Origin: Ramazzottius varieornatus
Lineage: Eukaryota > Tardigrada > Eutardigrada > Parachela > Ramazzottiidae
NCBI GenBank assembly: GCA_001949185.1
Contig: BDGG01000004.1
Coordinates: forward strand, 4,418,554 to 4,482,553
Direction: 5' to 3'
Length of the DNA: 64,000 nucleotides
The position numbers were made by a program, and so were the translations under genes. Position 1 is the stretch's first letter. Each line of letters opens with the position of its first letter. The notes beneath the pieces were generated by a model. It saw only the letters and a list, made by a program, of their open reading frames with translations. It had not been told where the DNA came from and did not search any database. Positions 62,101-64,000 of the stretch are shown piece by piece.

Positions 62101-63768
62101 CCTGCTGGCCAGCCGAGTAGCTGCGATCCCTCCTCTTCCGAGGAACACTGGCACAGACGGCCATACACAGCTTGGCTGCCCGAGGAATGTTGCGAATGTA
62201 CAGGTCGAACTCTAGCCAGTCATTCCACCGCGGGTTAGAGGACGAAGCTGGAAGTGTCTCTACTGGCTTGCATAACAGCTCTGTGCCGTGAAAGATCCCC
62301 AGCCGCACAAAGAACTAACGTCAAAGAAAAGATATACTGTAACACCAGCAGACTTTGATAATCCACGGCATGGATAATACCTTGTCGACGGTCCGAGCGT
62401 TGAGTTTCATGACACCGGTAGGCCGAACGCGGAACTTGCGGTTGCATTCCCATATGGTGGTGCCTTTGGCAGGTGCTTGGGGAGGAGGTCGCTGGGTCAG
62501 GGTGGGGAAGGACATGGCTTCAGGGCTGAGGGAAGCATCGAGGTCCTTGCGAAGGACCAGCGTCAACTTGATGGGCCGTTTATAGGCCAGATTATGGCGG
62601 ATATACTTGTACTGGATGAAGGGCTGCTCCTTCAGAAAGTACGACTCCCGCCCACAGACTTTCAGCACAAAGTCTTCGTAGTGTTCTTCGGGGAAGGAGG
62701 CTTTGTTGCCGGGCTTGGTTGGGTCCATGTATACCTCGGCTGCTAACCGTAGCACCTTAAAGACGACAGCGTTGGGCATGTCGCCATAATCGACGCGGAC
62801 GCTATAAGTCGACAGCTTTTTGGTGAAGGGACTGACCAGGATAACGTCTACGTCTGTAATCACACAACTCGTAGATCACTCAGATCATCCGTCACGTGAG
62901 CCATCGGCAAATGAATTGATCACGATCGTTATCTAAAGCGACGCACGTTTTCGTTGTTAATGGCTAGAAGTGTGCGCCACTTGGGAAAACGATTGTGTTC
63001 AACACATTTGGCGAAGTCCCACACATGTTGAAACAAAAGGGAATGTTCAACCGACCGCCTTCCAAAGCATTGGCCATGTCCTTTTTGAAGACCTCGGCGC
63101 TTTCGAGTTGGGCCGGATGAAAATAGGCAGCCAGCGCTCTGGAGCCGCCCAGCTTGCGGAACTGCACCAGCTGTTTGGTGATGTTCAACAAGTTGGAGCG
63201 ATACTGGACGGAGTCTTGATCGGTCCAATCGTCGAACTCCGCCACGGGAACACCACATATCTCCCCTGCAAAACAACATCGCTATATAATGCTACATACA
63301 GACCCATACAGTTAGCTTGAACGGAATGACTGTCAACTAAATAGACCATAGCCTGGCCAAACATCCTTTGTATGTATTGGCCGACGTGTTTCGCTATCTA
63401 CAAGTGCTCGTACCGATAACTTGGCATGTTTCTTTCTCTTCGCGATTGCCAGCCATTTCTTTCAGCTGGAAGAAGGAGAGGAACAAGCGCAGGTCGCGGA
63501 CGCAACGCGACTCGTCGTAAAACTCCTGGACATATGGGGACTCGGAGGAGACTCCCACAAAGACATATTCTCGGCTCTTTTCCAAGCGATGAAACAGAGG
63601 ATACTTTTGGGCTTCCTTCCACAAGGCCAGCTTGAGGTTGGCCAAGGTGATTGAATCGTGGACGGACAGCTGGATGTAGATTCCCGTCGGGAGGAGGCAT
63701 TCTACCACTCCGGGTATGATCAAACTGCTCTGCGCTTCAAAGTGCGGTACCGGAACAGCCGGGTTCAT
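59135..63768 (-). CDS. Class IA phosphoinositide 3-kinase catalytic subunit (p110/AGE-1 type), 1,124 aa from first visible Met
   Basis: Makes PIP3 from PI(4,5)P2 downstream of receptor tyrosine kinases. Exons 5' to 3' on the minus strand: 63768-63414, 63265-63023, 62853-62381, 62314-61916, 61668-61372, 61303-61218, 61151-61070, 61002-60838, 60770-60667, 60606-60444, 60376-60279, 60199-60078, 59987-59909, 59843-59135. Domains: p85-binding ABD ([33 protein letters not shown]), RBD ([20 protein letters not shown]), C2 ([29 protein letters not shown]), helical ([23 protein letters not shown]), and kinase ([61 protein letters not shown]). The catalytic DRH-N and DFG are intact, and the KKKFG-type activation loop marks class I. 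The ABD makes it class IA. The C terminus WFFHGMKHL keeps the membrane-binding WIF-like motif. Exon 2's donor is uncertain: 63023, or 63035 four codons earlier, both in phase. Coding may extend upstream (see 63871-63999). Confidence 0.95.
61768..61897. repeat. Hairpin repeat, copy 28
   Basis: PI3K intron within the C2-coding region. Ends acatcggaaaataatt / aattaatttgccgatgt; core caggtggcgcag / cgtgcgccacttgg; loop attgttaatgcatg. Confidence 0.85.
62901..63022. repeat. Hairpin repeat, copy 29
   Basis: PI3K intron 2, touching the predicted exon 2 end. Left catcggcaaatgaattg, core aagcgacgcacg / tgtgcgccacttgg, loop ttttcgttgttaatggct, right catttggcgaag. Confidence 0.85.
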
Positions 63769-63870
63769 CTGAATGCCTTATCCCAGCAAAAACACAGAGA
63801 AAACTATTCAATTTTCTTGGAGGACCACGCAGAAGCAAAAAATGGTTATGGACATTCGTCAGTTTCCCAC

Positions 63871-63999
63871 CTTCAGCGCGAACGTTAAGTATCCTACTGT
63901 TACATCCAGCTTGTAAACAGGAGCCAGCGCCCGTACTAGCATGCGATCCAGAATCCAGATTGACAGAGGCTCATCGGATACCCAGTGTCGACTGCACCA
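63871..63999 (-). other. Possible upstream coding exon of the PI3K gene, open at window edge
   Basis: On the minus strand, 43 codons run open from the window edge to a donor (CTGAAG|GTGGGA) at 63871, in phase 0 with the next acceptor just before the Met codon at 63768. It reads like coding sequence (SIWILDRMLVRALAPVYKLD). If real, the PI3K has an N-terminal extension ahead of the ABD, and the Met at 63768 is internal. No known domain is matched. The alternative is 5' UTR or a neighbouring gene. Confidence 0.3.
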
Positions 64000-64000
64000 C

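Overview
This is nuclear DNA of an animal. Coding sequence is split by many short GT-AG introns (mostly 50-300 bp), and the four genes I can rebuild belong to metazoan families: a KASH-domain nesprin, an Eph receptor tyrosine kinase, an intracellular-type serpin and a class IA PI3-kinase catalytic subunit. Short introns, a single Eph-type receptor, an ANC-1/MSP-300-type giant protein and an AGE-1/p110-type kinase fit a protostome. A nematode of the Trichuris/Trichinella side is my guess, held weakly; I cannot place the species from sequence alone. All exon joins below are my own reading. They were accepted because phases agree across every junction and the coding totals divide by three (nesprin 6,027 aa, Eph 1,024 aa, serpin 452 aa, PI3K 1,124 aa from the first visible Met).

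Layout. 175-27689 (+): one giant gene of about 50 exons with an N-terminal tandem CH actin-binding domain, a short spectrin-like helical region, roughly 5,000 residues of predicted-disordered, repeat-rich sequence, a short C-terminal helical region and a terminal KASH domain. It is a linker between actin and the nuclear envelope. 27690-35676: mostly featureless non-coding DNA with one possible orphan exon. 35677-55992 (+): Eph receptor with three very long introns (about 7.8, 3.0 and 5.5 kb) in its 5' half and a compact 3' half. 56761-58710 (+): serpin. 59135-63768 (-), possibly continuing past the right edge: PI3K p110, convergent with the serpin. Nesprin and Eph act in nuclear positioning and cell guidance, PI3K in growth/insulin signalling. 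Nothing in the layout says the four work as one unit.

The most unusual content is (i) the central part of the nesprin, built from several short protein repeat families I do not recognise (a PERH...ERHLE module, an RP...H...SD module, a VRT[DH]S.RLGIS motif in seven copies, a GLFG.FK-like motif in four copies), with signs of recent exon duplication; and (ii) about 29 copies of a hairpin-forming repeat of roughly 110-125 bp (inner arms AAGTGGCGCAC / GTGCGCCACTT, outer arms ending near TCGGCAAA / TTTGCCGA). It sits only in introns and intergenic DNA and looks like a MITE or foldback family. No tRNA, rRNA, CRISPR or prokaryotic features were seen.
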